Below are positions 49,411-58,749 of a stretch of DNA of 64,000 bases, piece after piece (position 1 is the first letter of the stretch; each line of letters opens with the position of its first letter). The DNA is from VXOI01 sp965261945 (GTDB lineage Bacteria > Chloroflexota > Dehalococcoidia > Lucifugimonadales > UBA3495). The position numbers were made by a program, and so were the translations under genes. The stretch lies in the NCBI GenBank assembly GCA_965261945.1, contig CBDHEF010000002.1, forward strand, positions 2,604,001 through 2,668,000, written 5' to 3'. The notes beneath the pieces were generated by a model. That model searched no databases, had not been told where the DNA came from, and saw only the letters and a list, made by a program, of their open reading frames with translations.

Positions 49411-50502
49411 ATGAATTTTGATGAAGCTGACGAGCTGTTCAAGAGCGACAAGATAGGGCAACTTGCGGAAATCTCTGATGGACTCCGTTTCTTAAAGCTC
49501 CGGTCACTATCCCGAAAGGATCACCTTAAACAACTTTTCTGTCTTGCAGGTATTAGACCCACAACAACGCGGGCTGGTGAAATGCTTCGGGAGGCATTCG
49601 AGGCATCTGAAATAGATGCTGGAACCATTGAACAATTCATTCGAACAATTTACAACGGTGAGAGGAAAGAGCGCCGCAACCTAGAATCCATGCTTGTTAG
49701 CGAGTTGTACAAAATCCAAGCGTTCGATTGGGGCGGACTTCACCAAAACAGCTTGGAAAGGACGATTGTTGACCAATACGTAAAGAAAATCACTGACTAC
49801 GAAACACTCAACGGAAAGGTGGAAAACGAACTGCACCAGAGTATGCGAGGATACGTACTGTGTTCATGGTATAATCACTGGACTTCCATCATAATTGAGG
49901 ATACTTTTCGAGACCATCCGAAAGTTTTGCCTGCAGTAGGGCAAATTAAAAAAATTGACTTTTTCGTTAGCGACGTTCCATTTGACCTAAAAGTCACTCA
50001 TTTGCCTGAAGGGTATATTGCTGAATCGCGCCGCACAGAGGGATTGCGGCCTGAGTTGACTTTGCTACGGCAATTTGCTAGGCAAAACCGTATCCACTTC
50101 GACGGTAATGTGGCAAGCTCTCAATTGCTTCAAGACCTGTGGGCTAAACTCCGGGACTACCCTTCTGTTAATGCTCAAGCCCTTTTGTCAGATCTGTCCA
50201 ATTACCGAATTCAATTGCTTAATAATTCTCAAAGCGAGCCAACTGGACTGATTCGATGGCTGTACGAGAACCAGGGTATTAGGCGGTTCGACGCCTCCAA
50301 CCGCCTCTTTCTTGTTCTCGTAGATCAGACAAATTTCTTCGACTCATGGAAACTCAAACGTGCCAAGCCTCTTTTGGAACAGGGGATTCACTCATATCTC
50401 AACAACGTAGGGAATACTCCGGGTCGTCAAGTGGAATTCACCTGGGAAAACGGAAATACGTACAGCGTTCTCTCCGACATCGTCTTTGTAGTCAACCCTT
50501 GA
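49411..50502 (+). CDS. putative restriction endonuclease (PD-(D/E)XK type)
   Basis: A 363-residue protein beginning at ATG 49411, just after the methyltransferase stop. A PD-(D/E)XK-like site is visible: E163 in TSIIIEDTFRDHP, D183 in IKKIDFFVSDVP, and D192-L-K194 in PFDLKVTHL. An AT-rich composition like the methyltransferase supports joint acquisition. Together they fit a two-gene type II-like restriction-modification system in which the methylase protects host sites. No specificity subunit or helicase is present. The longer open frame from 49363 overlaps the methylase and is not preferred. Confidence 0.75.
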   Translation: MNFDEADELFKSDKIGQLAEISDGLRFLKLRSLSRKDHLKQLFCLAGIRPTTTRAGEMLREAFEASEIDAGTIEQFIRTIYNGERKERRNLESMLVSELYKIQAFDWGGLHQNSLERTIVDQYVKKITDYETLNGKVENELHQSMRGYVLCSWYNHWTSIIIEDTFRDHPKVLPAVGQIKKIDFFVSDVPFDLKVTHLPEGYIAESRRTEGLRPELTLLRQFARQNRIHFDGNVASSQLLQDLWAKLRDYPSVNAQALLSDLSNYRIQLLNNSQSEPTGLIRWLYENQGIRRFDASNRLFLVLVDQTNFFDSWKLKRAKPLLEQGIHSYLNNVGNTPGRQVEFTWENGNTYSVLSDIVFVVNP

Positions 50503-50650
50503 GTCGCTGATATTTTATGAAAACGCATTTCCTCCGCCAAGAGGCCCGCCGCCTGCGCGCCGAGGCGGAAGCAAGGTAGCAGGCGGCCAGGTGTTGGTTC
50601 GAGGAGCAGCTTCTGGGTGCGGATACAGGTCCCGGTCAAGTTTTGCACGA

Positions 50651-50756
50651 TGCCCCCCCGCGTTGACGCCTCGCCCGCCATCCCCCAAACCGACGACGGC
50701 AAAATCTAACCTATCTGGCATTGGGGGGACTGCCGTTCCGACACTCCCCTTGAACC
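50651..50756 (+). repeat. ~105-bp direct repeat, copy 1
   Basis: Starts near GCCCCCCCGCGTTGACG and ends with CTCCCCTTGAACCA. It is roughly 80 % identical by eye to 51364-51469; GGCAAAATCTAACCTA and TGGGGGGA are shared exactly. The two copies bracket the AIPR remnant. Confidence 0.75.
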
Positions 50757-50762
50757 ATTGGT

Positions 50763-51019
50763 TCACCACGTTTCACTGAATAAGCGTATTGGCTTGCGTA
50801 TGTGCTCGCAAACTCGTTCTTGACCCTAATTTGCGTACTGCTGTTCGCCTTGAAGTCTCGAGCCGTTACCCCGTTTTGATTGTTGGAATATTCTGTTATT
50901 TGCCTCGCCAACTGCGAGGCCGGATCAACTTGGACGAACTTAGTTAGAACATAAAGATTATCGGTTATCGCATTTTTGTTTTTCTCGAAAGCCATCAAGT
51001 TTTGGCACCCGTTCACCAC
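50763..51019 (-). pseudogene. AIPR-family phage-resistance protein fragment
   Basis: An 85-residue remnant: VNGCQNLMAFEKNKNAITDNLYVLTKFVQVD and EYSNNQNGVTARDFKANSSTQIRVKNEF match the central region of AIPR (abortive infection phage resistance) proteins, where NGxQ and the N-S-Q-N/RDF signature are conserved. Both ends are missing and the piece lies between two direct repeats. It is a decayed defence gene next to the restriction-modification module. Confidence 0.7.
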
Positions 51020-51363
51020 AAATAAAATACAAAGCCCCTTTCCTCACTGACACTTGCTCCTTGCCAAGCCTCATGACACCCTCCTAACATGGCTCCAGTG
51101 CCTGACCCCGAACATACCGTCCATCCCCGCAGTCCAGCGGCACCCCCGACCCGGCCAGACAAGCCAAGTGGGACGAAATGGGACGGGGAACAAGAATTTC
51201 CGTCCCACAACAGCTACTCCTCCGGTGAGGTTCCAGCTCGAGCAGCGGCAGAAAAATGATAGGAAATGAGCGGATTTGAGCGGCACTACAAAAATAACTA
51301 ATCCTCAATCATGTCTTTGAGACCCTTGGCGCATAGGCCGCGACCACATTCCAGCGCGGGAGC
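51020..51363. other. intergenic remnant region
   Basis: No gene is supported in these ~340 bases. AGGAAATGAGCGGATTTGAG at 51261-51280 shares a 13-base exact match (GGAAATGAGCGGA) with the CRISPR leader at 5.9 kb, read on its minus strand. Confidence 0.4.
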
Positions 51364-51469
51364 ACGCCCCCGCGTTGACGGCCCGCCCTTCATCCCCTAA
51401 ACTGACGATGGCAAAATCTAACCTACCTGTCAATGGGGGGATTGCCGTTCTGACCCTCCCCTTGAACCA
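51364..51469 (+). repeat. ~105-bp direct repeat, copy 2
   Basis: Second copy of the repeat at 50651-50756, ending 22 bases before the NYN gene start. Confidence 0.75.
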
Positions 51470-51491
51470 GCAGGCCGGAAGTATCAGGCAA

Positions 51492-53474
51492 ATGGTTGAA
51501 CCTAAAAATCGCGGCGGCGACGTCGCTCTGTTCATCGACTGGGAAAACTTCAAGATTAGTCTAGCTGCCGGCAACCGCTCGCCGAACCTGTCGTCACTAA
51601 AGGAAGAAGTCTCCAACCAGGGCCGCATGGTGGTCGCCAAGGCCTACGCCGATTGGGTGACCCGCGCCCCGGAGCTTCGCGGCGCCAGCCAGTTCATCAA
51701 CGACCCGCCCTCCCTATACGCTGCCGGCATCGAGCCCGTCTTCGTTCCCACCCGCATCCCTTCCACCCAAGCCTCCTCCGCCAACGGGATACGCACCTAC
51801 CGCGTCAAGAACAGCGTCGACGTCAAGATGACCGCCGACTGCATCGAGTGCGCCCACTCCTACCCCAACATCGGCACCTTCGTGCTGGTGTCCGGTGACT
51901 CCGACTTCCTGCACGTGGTCAACGCCCTGCGCACCATGGGCAAGCAAGTGGTCATCATCGGAGTGTCGTGGAGCACCTCGCGGCGGCTGGCCGACCAGGT
52001 GGACTCGCTGGTGCTGTACGACAAGGACGTGGATCCGCTGGCCCCGCAGCCGGCAGTGCTGCCGCAGCACACGCCGACGCGCGAGGTCGCGGTCGCGGTC
52101 GCCGACGCGCCGGAACTGGCCGATGTTATCAAGGCCATCGAGGACATCATCCGCGACGAGCGCGCCGTCGGCGGCAATCCGTTGCTGACCTCCATCAAGC
52201 AGCGGCTGATGCGCCGCTACCCCAGCTTCGATGAGAAGAAGCTGGGCTTCTCCGGCTTCAAGAAGCTGATGGCCCGTGCCGCCGAGGCCGGCAACATCAA
52301 GCTGATTCACGCCGGACTGGTGGATTGGGCCATCATGGCCGACGAGGAAACGCCGGAAGGCACCACCGAGGAAGTCCCCTCGGGAGTGGCCGCCAGGCCC
52401 GGCCGCCGGCGCGGGGGGCGCCGCCGTCACGGCGGGACAAGCGACGCCGATTCCGCTGACGGCACGGAAGAAATGGACGAGACTCAAGCATCGGATGAAG
52501 ATGCCGACGAGCCGGGCTACGGCGAAACGCTGGAGGAGACCGCCGCAACGGACTTCGACCTGACGGCGGCAGCGGCGAATGACCTGACCGCATTGGAGCC
52601 GGAGGCCGTGCCCGGCATTCCCGAATTTGCGGAAAGGGAGAACGAAGAGGCCCCTCCTTACGCCGAGACAGCCGAAGCAGCGGAAGAACCCGAGCCCGAG
52701 GATGTTTTCGGCAACAACGAGGAGCTGGCCGCCGCTGTCCAAGAGGCCCTGTCCTCCTTCGCGCTGCCCGCCGAACCGCAGGACGGGCACAGCCCGGAGC
52801 GGGTATCCGACCTCATCGTAATGGCCGACCACCTGGAGCACCGGCAGGGCGTGAGCCACGTGGCTTTCAACTTCCTGGTGGCCGAGGTCTGCACCGCCCT
52901 GGAGCAGGGGCTGGCCGCCGGCAACGAGCAGATAGCAGGACGCTGGAGCGACTCCGGCACCCGCGATTACGTCGGCAGAATGTTGCGCGCCCTGTCCGAC
53001 GGCGGTTTGTTCCGCCGGGCAACCCACACCTGGCGCGACGAGGCCAGCGGGCGCCGCCGCCAGCGCAACACCTTCAACCTGGACCGCGAAAACGAGCTGG
53101 TCGGCAGGATGCTGACGGCCCGCCTCGGCCCGTCCGCCAACGCGCCGCCGCCCGAAGAACCCTCCGAAGAGCAGGCCCCGCCGCCCGCCGCCGGCGAAGC
53201 AGCGGACGAACCGCAGGCTACGGCAGAGCCGCAGGCCCAGGATGAGCCTCAGCTCAACGCCGAACAACTCGCGCTGGTTGACAGCGAGGACGCTGCCGAG
53301 GCGGCGCCGGCCCCTGAAGAGGCAGCCGGCCAAGAGCCGGATGCCGAACAGCCGTCCCCGCCCGTCGCCAACGAAGCCAACGAAGCCAACGAAGCCGACG
53401 AGGACTACGACGAGCCGCAGCCGCGCACGGCTCCCCGCCGCCGCCCGTTCACCAGCCGCCTGCTGCGCAGCTGA
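51492..53474 (+). CDS. NYN-domain RNase-like protein with OST-HTH/LOTUS domain
   Basis: A 660-residue protein. The N-terminal NYN (PIN-like) domain has VALFIDWENF (D16), a central NSVDVKMTADCIEC, and FVLVSGDSDFLHVVNALRTMGKQVVIIG, the acidic metal-binding residues of the family. An OST-HTH/LOTUS domain follows (about 205-275, PLLTSIKQRLMRRYPSFDEKKLGFSGFKKLM). After an acidic low-complexity linker with a basic GRRRGGRRRH patch there is a second helical domain (about 430-540). The tail is Pro/Glu-rich with NEA repeats. NYN-LOTUS proteins act on RNA; the target is unknown. The ATG at 51492 is chosen because upstream codons belong to the direct repeat. It borders a defence remnant. Confidence 0.85.
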   Translation: MVEPKNRGGDVALFIDWENFKISLAAGNRSPNLSSLKEEVSNQGRMVVAKAYADWVTRAPELRGASQFINDPPSLYAAGIEPVFVPTRIPSTQASSANGIRTYRVKNSVDVKMTADCIECAHSYPNIGTFVLVSGDSDFLHVVNALRTMGKQVVIIGVSWSTSRRLADQVDSLVLYDKDVDPLAPQPAVLPQHTPTREVAVAVADAPELADVIKAIEDIIRDERAVGGNPLLTSIKQRLMRRYPSFDEKKLGFSGFKKLMARAAEAGNIKLIHAGLVDWAIMADEETPEGTTEEVPSGVAARPGRRRGGRRRHGGTSDADSADGTEEMDETQASDEDADEPGYGETLEETAATDFDLTAAAANDLTALEPEAVPGIPEFAERENEEAPPYAETAEAAEEPEPEDVFGNNEELAAAVQEALSSFALPAEPQDGHSPERVSDLIVMADHLEHRQGVSHVAFNFLVAEVCTALEQGLAAGNEQIAGRWSDSGTRDYVGRMLRALSDGGLFRRATHTWRDEASGRRRQRNTFNLDRENELVGRMLTARLGPSANAPPPEEPSEEQAPPPAAGEAADEPQATAEPQAQDEPQLNAEQLALVDSEDAAEAAPAPEEAAGQEPDAEQPSPPVANEANEANEADEDYDEPQPRTAPRRRPFTSRLLRS

Positions 53475-53602
53475 GGAGCGCTGACGACTCATAGGGGCGC
53501 ACTACAGTGCGCCCCTATGCGACAGTGTGATATATATGCTTCAGGACGGCAGGGAGTTCCCATGAATTCGAGGGGCGGGGATTTTGTCCCGCCCCTGTGC
53601 CG

Positions 53603-54859
53603 TCAGAAATCCAGTATCAGCGTTGACCAGCCGAAGTCTCTTGCGCCGAGGCCCTCGGCGGTGTAGGGGTGGTAGTATTCGCGGAAGCCGGACTTGGCGA
53701 TGCACTCCCTGCTCTTTTCGACCAGCGGCTCGCTCAGCTCCGGGTAGCCGTGGCCGCGGAGGGAGTGGGACAGGAAGTAGTTGGTGTTGATCCACGACGG
53801 GCCGCGCCAGATGAACCCGCCCGGGTTGCCCGGCATGAACTTCGGGTCCGACGCCGGCACCGAAGGCAGCGGGTAGGGCGTCCAGAAATGCTCCGGCCTG
53901 CGCACCCAGTCCTCGACGAGCCGCTCCACGATGGGCCGGGGCAGGTCGGCCATTATCAGCGGCATCAGCGATGAGATGGTCACGGTCTTCAGCGGCCTCT
54001 CGTCCACGCCCGACAGGTCGAAAAATGCTCCGGCCTCCTCGTCCCAGCACTTCTCCACCAGCGCGTTCAGCGTCTTGTCGGCCTCGCGGTTGAACTCGGC
54101 GGCCTCCGGCGAGTCCTCACCCGCGCTTTCGGCATGGAGCCGGGCCAGGGCGCGCATGGAGAAGCAGTAGATGGAGTTGACCAGCACGTCCTCGACGTGG
54201 AATATGTCGGCGGCCAGCACGGCGTGGTCGTCGTGGCGCAGGGGTTCGTAGGCCGCGTATACCTTCCGCAATGCGGTGATGAAACCCCGGTTGCTCAGCT
54301 CCTCCAGCCCCAGGATTTCGTCGTACTTGGGCGAGCAGTCGGTTCCCGCCTCTTCGGGCTGGATGGCGGCTATCAGCCCGTCGTTGTCGGGGTCGCGGGC
54401 CTCGCGCAGGTAGCGGTAGTAGGCGGTGAGTATGGGCAGGGCTTCCGCCAGGAACGCTTCATCGCCGGTCATGCGATATATGCGAGCCACGGCATAGGCG
54501 ATGATGGGCGGCTGGATAGTTGCGCTGTAGTAGGGCTCGGTCATGCCGACGATGTTGCGGCTGAGGAAGTCGGGTTGCTTCTCCATCTCCCAGAATATGA
54601 TGTGGGGGATGAAGCCGCTGGGCTGTGCGCCGCTCATCAGCGAGCGCATCTCCTTCTTGGCCTGCTCCGGGTCGAGATGCAGCAGGGCGATGGCGTGGAA
54701 GCAGGAGTCCCAGAACCACTGGAAGGGATAGCCGGTGAGCGAAGGGCAGACGAAGCTGTACTCCTTGCCGTTCCAGTCGGCCACCCCCTGCCGCAGGTTC
54801 GACAGCAGGATCCTGCGGGCGCCTTCTTCGAGTTGCTCGCGCGTAATGGCGCTTGTCAT
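53603..54859 (-). CDS. GH63-like glycoside hydrolase (glucosylglycerate/mannosylglycerate hydrolase type)
   Basis: A 418-residue (alpha/alpha)6-barrel enzyme. GYPFQWFWDSCFHAIALLHLDPEQAKKEMRSLMSGAQPSGFIPHIIFWE is the family entry motif with the catalytic-Asp region. DPDNDGLIAAIQPEEAGTDCSPKYDEIL holds the middle conserved block, and GGFIWRGPSWINTNYFLSHSLRGHGY the second acid/base region. Mycobacterial and thermophile relatives hydrolyse the compatible solutes glucosylglycerate or mannosylglycerate. It lacks a signal peptide and would act in the cytoplasm. It is next to a glycosyltransferase gene on the same strand, but 220 bases apart. Confidence 0.82.
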   Translation of the reverse strand: MTSAITREQLEEGARRILLSNLRQGVADWNGKEYSFVCPSLTGYPFQWFWDSCFHAIALLHLDPEQAKKEMRSLMSGAQPSGFIPHIIFWEMEKQPDFLSRNIVGMTEPYYSATIQPPIIAYAVARIYRMTGDEAFLAEALPILTAYYRYLREARDPDNDGLIAAIQPEEAGTDCSPKYDEILGLEELSNRGFITALRKVYAAYEPLRHDDHAVLAADIFHVEDVLVNSIYCFSMRALARLHAESAGEDSPEAAEFNREADKTLNALVEKCWDEEAGAFFDLSGVDERPLKTVTISSLMPLIMADLPRPIVERLVEDWVRRPEHFWTPYPLPSVPASDPKFMPGNPGGFIWRGPSWINTNYFLSHSLRGHGYPELSEPLVEKSRECIAKSGFREYYHPYTAEGLGARDFGWSTLILDF

Positions 54860-55080
54860 GTCTGTATCCTCCTGCGGTCTTTGTTGGTGTGGTGTGGTGT
54901 GATAGTGGCGATGGCGGCGGACTACCTTCCGCGCAACTAAACGACGGCAGCCTTGGTCTTTGCAAGGCGGCGAGTTTCATCATACAAGGCGATGGTGGTC
55001 TTCTTCATAATTCTTCCGGCTCGATTTTGAGGCTACCTTTGAGTTTAGGCATACTGCCCCAGTCTGGCAATTCAGGTGTA

Positions 55081-56346
55081 TCATTCGTTCCCGATGGTAA
55101 GGTCAGAGACCTGCTTCCCGCCCCGGTAGACCTCCAGATACTTTTCGGCGACGGCGGGCCAGGTGAACTCGGCGAGGGAGTAGTCGCGGGCGTCGTTGGC
55201 CAGTTGCCGGCGGGCGCCGTCGTTGTTGACCAGCTCGGTGAGGCTGGCGGCCGCGGCCTGGCGGTCGAACCGGGGCGTGACCACCGCCCCCCGGTGCAGC
55301 AGTTCCAGGTTGGAGCCGACGTCGTGGGTCAGCACCGGCGCGCCGTAGGCCATCGCCTCGAAGTACACCAGCCCGAAGGCCTCGTAGTGTGAGAACAGGA
55401 CAAACAGGGCGGCGCGGGCGTACCACCGGGCCAGTTCCTCGTCGGAGACCTCGCCGGTCACGACCACTTCGCCGCCGAGCCGGTGCTCCTCAATGAAATT
55501 GGCGATGGCAGTGGCGTCGCCCTCGTCGCGGCCCACCAGAACCAGGCGCACCGGCTTGTTGAAGCTGCGGCGCGCCTCGCGGTAGACGTCCAGAAGCCAC
55601 AACTGCCCCTTGTGCCGCCCCAGCCGGCCCACGCATAGTATGGTCAACGTCCGCCCGGTTCGCCCATTCAGCGACACGGGTTGTCCCGGCGGGTGAATGT
55701 CCTCTTTGCCGGTCACCTCCGCCCCCAGCTCCAGGCGGACCGATTCGATGACCGCAGGGTCGGGCGGCGGCGCCCCCCAGCCTATAATCCCGAGCTTGTG
55801 GCGGGGCGCAAGGTAGGCGCGGCGCAGCCCTCTCGATTCCTGCTCTGTCAGCGGCACGATGTCGTCCACCGTCCGGCACAGGGCGGCGTTGACCGGGGCC
55901 AGCCACCAGCGCGCCAGGGGCAGGGTGTGGAAGGACGGCGTGAAGATGAACCTCGCCCGTCCCCGCCGGTGGAACCGGGCCCAGTAATGCCCCCAGAACC
56001 AGCCGTCGCCGACGAAGTGAATGACGTTGGGCCGGAACTCGTCGAGGTACTGCCGCACCCGTCGCGGCGAAAACCAGACCAACGGCACCGAGTACACCGG
56101 CGGCGACCAGCGCGGAAAGCCGGGCAGGCGAAAGACCTCGACTCCATCGGGCAGCGTCTCACGGTCGGGCCAGTCGGGCTGGGCCACGCGGGGGAAGGAA
56201 TACTTGGTGGTGAGCACTCCCACCGCCTCAACCTCTGGAGATGCCTGTATCTGGTGGGAAAGCTCCTCGATGGCGCGTTCTATGCCGCCCAGGTATGGGC
56301 GGTAGTAGGGGGTCAGGTACATCACGCGCAGCGGCGCGCTAGGCAC
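55081..56346 (-). CDS. GT4-family glycosyltransferase
   Basis: A 421-residue GT-B fold enzyme transferring sugar from a nucleotide donor. The N-terminal acceptor domain starts YLTPYYRPYLGGIERAIEELSHQI. The donor domain has LTILCVGRLGRHKGQLWLLDVY, VRLVLVGRDEGDATAIANF and the E-x7-E motif in FVLFSHYEAFGLVYFEAMAYGAPVLTHDVG (FGLVYFEA). A non-retaining or retaining product cannot be told. Its start overlaps the end of purL by 8 bases. Acceptor could be a lipid, exopolysaccharide or solute precursor. Confidence 0.9.
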   Translation of the reverse strand: MPSAPLRVMYLTPYYRPYLGGIERAIEELSHQIQASPEVEAVGVLTTKYSFPRVAQPDWPDRETLPDGVEVFRLPGFPRWSPPVYSVPLVWFSPRRVRQYLDEFRPNVIHFVGDGWFWGHYWARFHRRGRARFIFTPSFHTLPLARWWLAPVNAALCRTVDDIVPLTEQESRGLRRAYLAPRHKLGIIGWGAPPPDPAVIESVRLELGAEVTGKEDIHPPGQPVSLNGRTGRTLTILCVGRLGRHKGQLWLLDVYREARRSFNKPVRLVLVGRDEGDATAIANFIEEHRLGGEVVVTGEVSDEELARWYARAALFVLFSHYEAFGLVYFEAMAYGAPVLTHDVGSNLELLHRGAVVTPRFDRQAAAASLTELVNNDGARRQLANDARDYSLAEFTWPAVAEKYLEVYRGGKQVSDLTIGNE

Positions 56347-58645
56347 TGGCGGCCTCCAGCGCTTCCGTCCAGACGGCCGTCAGCTCGGCAAGCATCAACT
56401 CGACGCCGTCCCCGTTTGCGGCCCCGTCCTCGTCGTGGCTGTCGAATTGGAGAGCGGCCCCGCCGGTGAACCCCAGCAGCGACACCGGAGCGCCGACGGC
56501 GTGGGCCAGGTCCTCCATCAGGCGCATCCGGTCCCGCTCCACCGACACGACGATGCGGGACTGCTTTTCCCCAAACAACGCGGCGTCCCACCGGGGCAGG
56601 GAGTCCAGCGACCCCTGGAAGCGGAAGCCCACGCCGCCCAGGATGCAGCCCTCGGCCAGCGCCACTGCCAGCCCGCCATCGGAGCAGTCGTGGGCCGATA
56701 GAATCAGGCCCTGCTTGACACCCTCCCGGCACGTTTCCTGCACCCTCCGTTCCAGGTCCAGGTCAATGCTCGGCTGCCCGGCGGTCAGTCCGTGCATTAC
56801 CTGAAGATACTCGCTGCCGGCCAGGTCGTTGGCCGCGGCAGTTCCGAGGCCGGGACCCAACAGCATGACCGCCAGCCCTTCCCCCGGGAAGCCAGCGCCC
56901 ACGGCCTTGGCCGCGTCGTCCAGCAGGCCCAGGGCGCCGACAACGGGGGTGGGATGGACGGCCTGCCCCTGGGTTTCATTGAACAGGCTGACGTTGCCGC
57001 TGACCACCGGGGCATCGAGGGTTTCGCTGGCCAGGGCCATGCCCCGGATGCACTCTTCCAACTGATAGTAGATGTCGGGGCGCAACGGATTGCCGAAGTT
57101 CAGGCAATCGGTGAGGGCCAGCGGGCGGGCGCCGGTGCAACTGATGTTGCGGCAGACTTCCGCGACGGCTATCTGCCCGCCCACGAAGGGGTCGAGGAAA
57201 CAGTACCGCCCGTTGCCGTCGACGGCTACCGCGATGGCCTTGCGGGTGCCCTTGACCCGCAGCACCGCCGCGTCGCTGCCGCCGGGCCCCGCGATGGTGT
57301 TGGTCTGCACCTGGTGGTCGTACTGCTGGTAGACCGCCTGCTTGCTGGCGATGTTGGGCGAGGCCAGCAACCGCAGCAGCGTTTCCGCCGGGCCGCATTC
57401 CGGCAGCGGCACACCGGCCAGCGGCATTTCCCGCCGCGCCGCGTCCTCCGCCGACGGCCGGCCCTCCAGACGGTAGACCGGGGCCTCGGACAGGGGCAGA
57501 ATGGGCAGGTGGGCAACCGGCTCCGCTCCGTCGAATACCTGCGCCTCCGGCTCGGTGATGACCCGGCCAATCTCGCGGCAGTCCACGTCCCACCGCTCGA
57601 AGACCGCGCGAATTTCGTCCACCCGTTCCGGCAGAGCCACCAGCAGCATCCGCTCCTGCGACTCCGACAGCATCACCTCGTAGGCGTTCATGCCCGTCTC
57701 GCGCCGACGCACCTGGGCCAGGTCGAGGCGGATGCCGCGCCCGGCCCGCGCCGCCGACTCGATGGAGGCGCTGGTAAGCCCGGCGGCCCCCAGGTCCTGT
57801 ATCGCCAGCACCGCGCCCGTGTCCAGCGCTTCCAGGCATGCCTCGATCAGCATCTTCTCCAGGAACGGGTTGCCCACCTGCACGGTGGGCCGCAACTCCG
57901 CTTCCTCCTCGAAGGTGCGGGAGGCCAGGCCCGAGGCGCCGTGGATGCCGTCGCGCCCGGTGTCGGCCCCGGCCAGCAGCAGCACACTGCCAGGAACCCG
58001 CGCCGCCGCCGATGCCAGCTGGTCCTTGTCGATCAGACCGACGCACATGGCGTTGACCAGCGGGTTGCGGGAATAGGAGGGGTCGAAATATATTTCGCCG
58101 CCAACGTCGGGAACGCCGATGCAGTTGCCGTACCACGATATGCCGCGCACCACGCCGCCGAAAAGGTGCTTGTTTCTTTCTGTAACGGGGTTCGCGCCGT
58201 TCTCCGGGTCGTCCAGCGGCCCGAAGCGGAGGGAGTTGAGCAGGGCGATGGGGCGGGCCCCCATTGCCAGTATGTCGCGCACGATGCCGCCGACGCCGGT
58301 GGCCGCGCCCTGGAAAGGCTCCACCGCCGACGGATGGTTGTGCGACTCCACCTTGAACACCACGGCCAGCCCGTCGCCGATGTCCACGGCCCCGGCGTTC
58401 TCCGCGCCGGTCTCCGACAGCACCGCCCCAACCCTTCCCTCTCCCTCTGGGGGAGGGTTGGGGTGGGGGCGGCTGAACATCCGCAGCAGGGGCCGCGAGT
58501 GCTTGTAGCCGCAGTGCTCGCTCCACAGCGCGCCGAACATCCCCAGTTCCACGGAGTTGGGTTCGCGGCTCAACCGCTCCACTATCAGGTCGTATTCGGC
58601 GCGGGTGAGGGCGATTTCGTCAAGGACTTCCTGGCTGACGGGCAT
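56339..58645 (-). CDS. purL: phosphoribosylformylglycinamidine synthase subunit II
   Basis: A 768-residue PurL, fourth step of purine synthesis, converting FGAR to FGAM with ATP and glutamine-derived ammonia from PurQ/PurS. ALWSEHCGYKHSRPLL, VFKVESHNHPSAVEPFQGAATGVGGIVRDILAMGARP and GDTGRDGIHGAS-like GADTGRDGIHGASGLASRTF are canonical, as is QDLGAAGLTSASIESAARAGRGI. Between the first two motifs an insertion, RPHPNPPPEGEGRVGAVLSE, is encoded by a dispersed palindromic repeat (58430-58475). The usual length is ~720-750, and the insertion explains part of the excess. The glycosyltransferase gene overlaps its end. Confidence 0.96.
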   Translation of the reverse strand: MPVSQEVLDEIALTRAEYDLIVERLSREPNSVELGMFGALWSEHCGYKHSRPLLRMFSRPHPNPPPEGEGRVGAVLSETGAENAGAVDIGDGLAVVFKVESHNHPSAVEPFQGAATGVGGIVRDILAMGARPIALLNSLRFGPLDDPENGANPVTERNKHLFGGVVRGISWYGNCIGVPDVGGEIYFDPSYSRNPLVNAMCVGLIDKDQLASAAARVPGSVLLLAGADTGRDGIHGASGLASRTFEEEAELRPTVQVGNPFLEKMLIEACLEALDTGAVLAIQDLGAAGLTSASIESAARAGRGIRLDLAQVRRRETGMNAYEVMLSESQERMLLVALPERVDEIRAVFERWDVDCREIGRVITEPEAQVFDGAEPVAHLPILPLSEAPVYRLEGRPSAEDAARREMPLAGVPLPECGPAETLLRLLASPNIASKQAVYQQYDHQVQTNTIAGPGGSDAAVLRVKGTRKAIAVAVDGNGRYCFLDPFVGGQIAVAEVCRNISCTGARPLALTDCLNFGNPLRPDIYYQLEECIRGMALASETLDAPVVSGNVSLFNETQGQAVHPTPVVGALGLLDDAAKAVGAGFPGEGLAVMLLGPGLGTAAANDLAGSEYLQVMHGLTAGQPSIDLDLERRVQETCREGVKQGLILSAHDCSDGGLAVALAEGCILGGVGFRFQGSLDSLPRWDAALFGEKQSRIVVSVERDRMRLMEDLAHAVGAPVSLLGFTGGAALQFDSHDEDGAANGDGVELMLAELTAVWTEALEAASA

Positions 58646-58749
58646 GATTCCACCAGTATGGATGTATCAGGGTTCGGGGCAATACTACCACCTGCGATTC
58701 CCAAAGGGGAATCCGGTGGAGAATAATTCCCTCTCCCATAGGAAGAGGG

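Noticed and set aside
56792..58726. A 644-codon plus-strand frame
   Set aside because: Antisense of purL, His/Gln/Arg-rich, no start signal or family.
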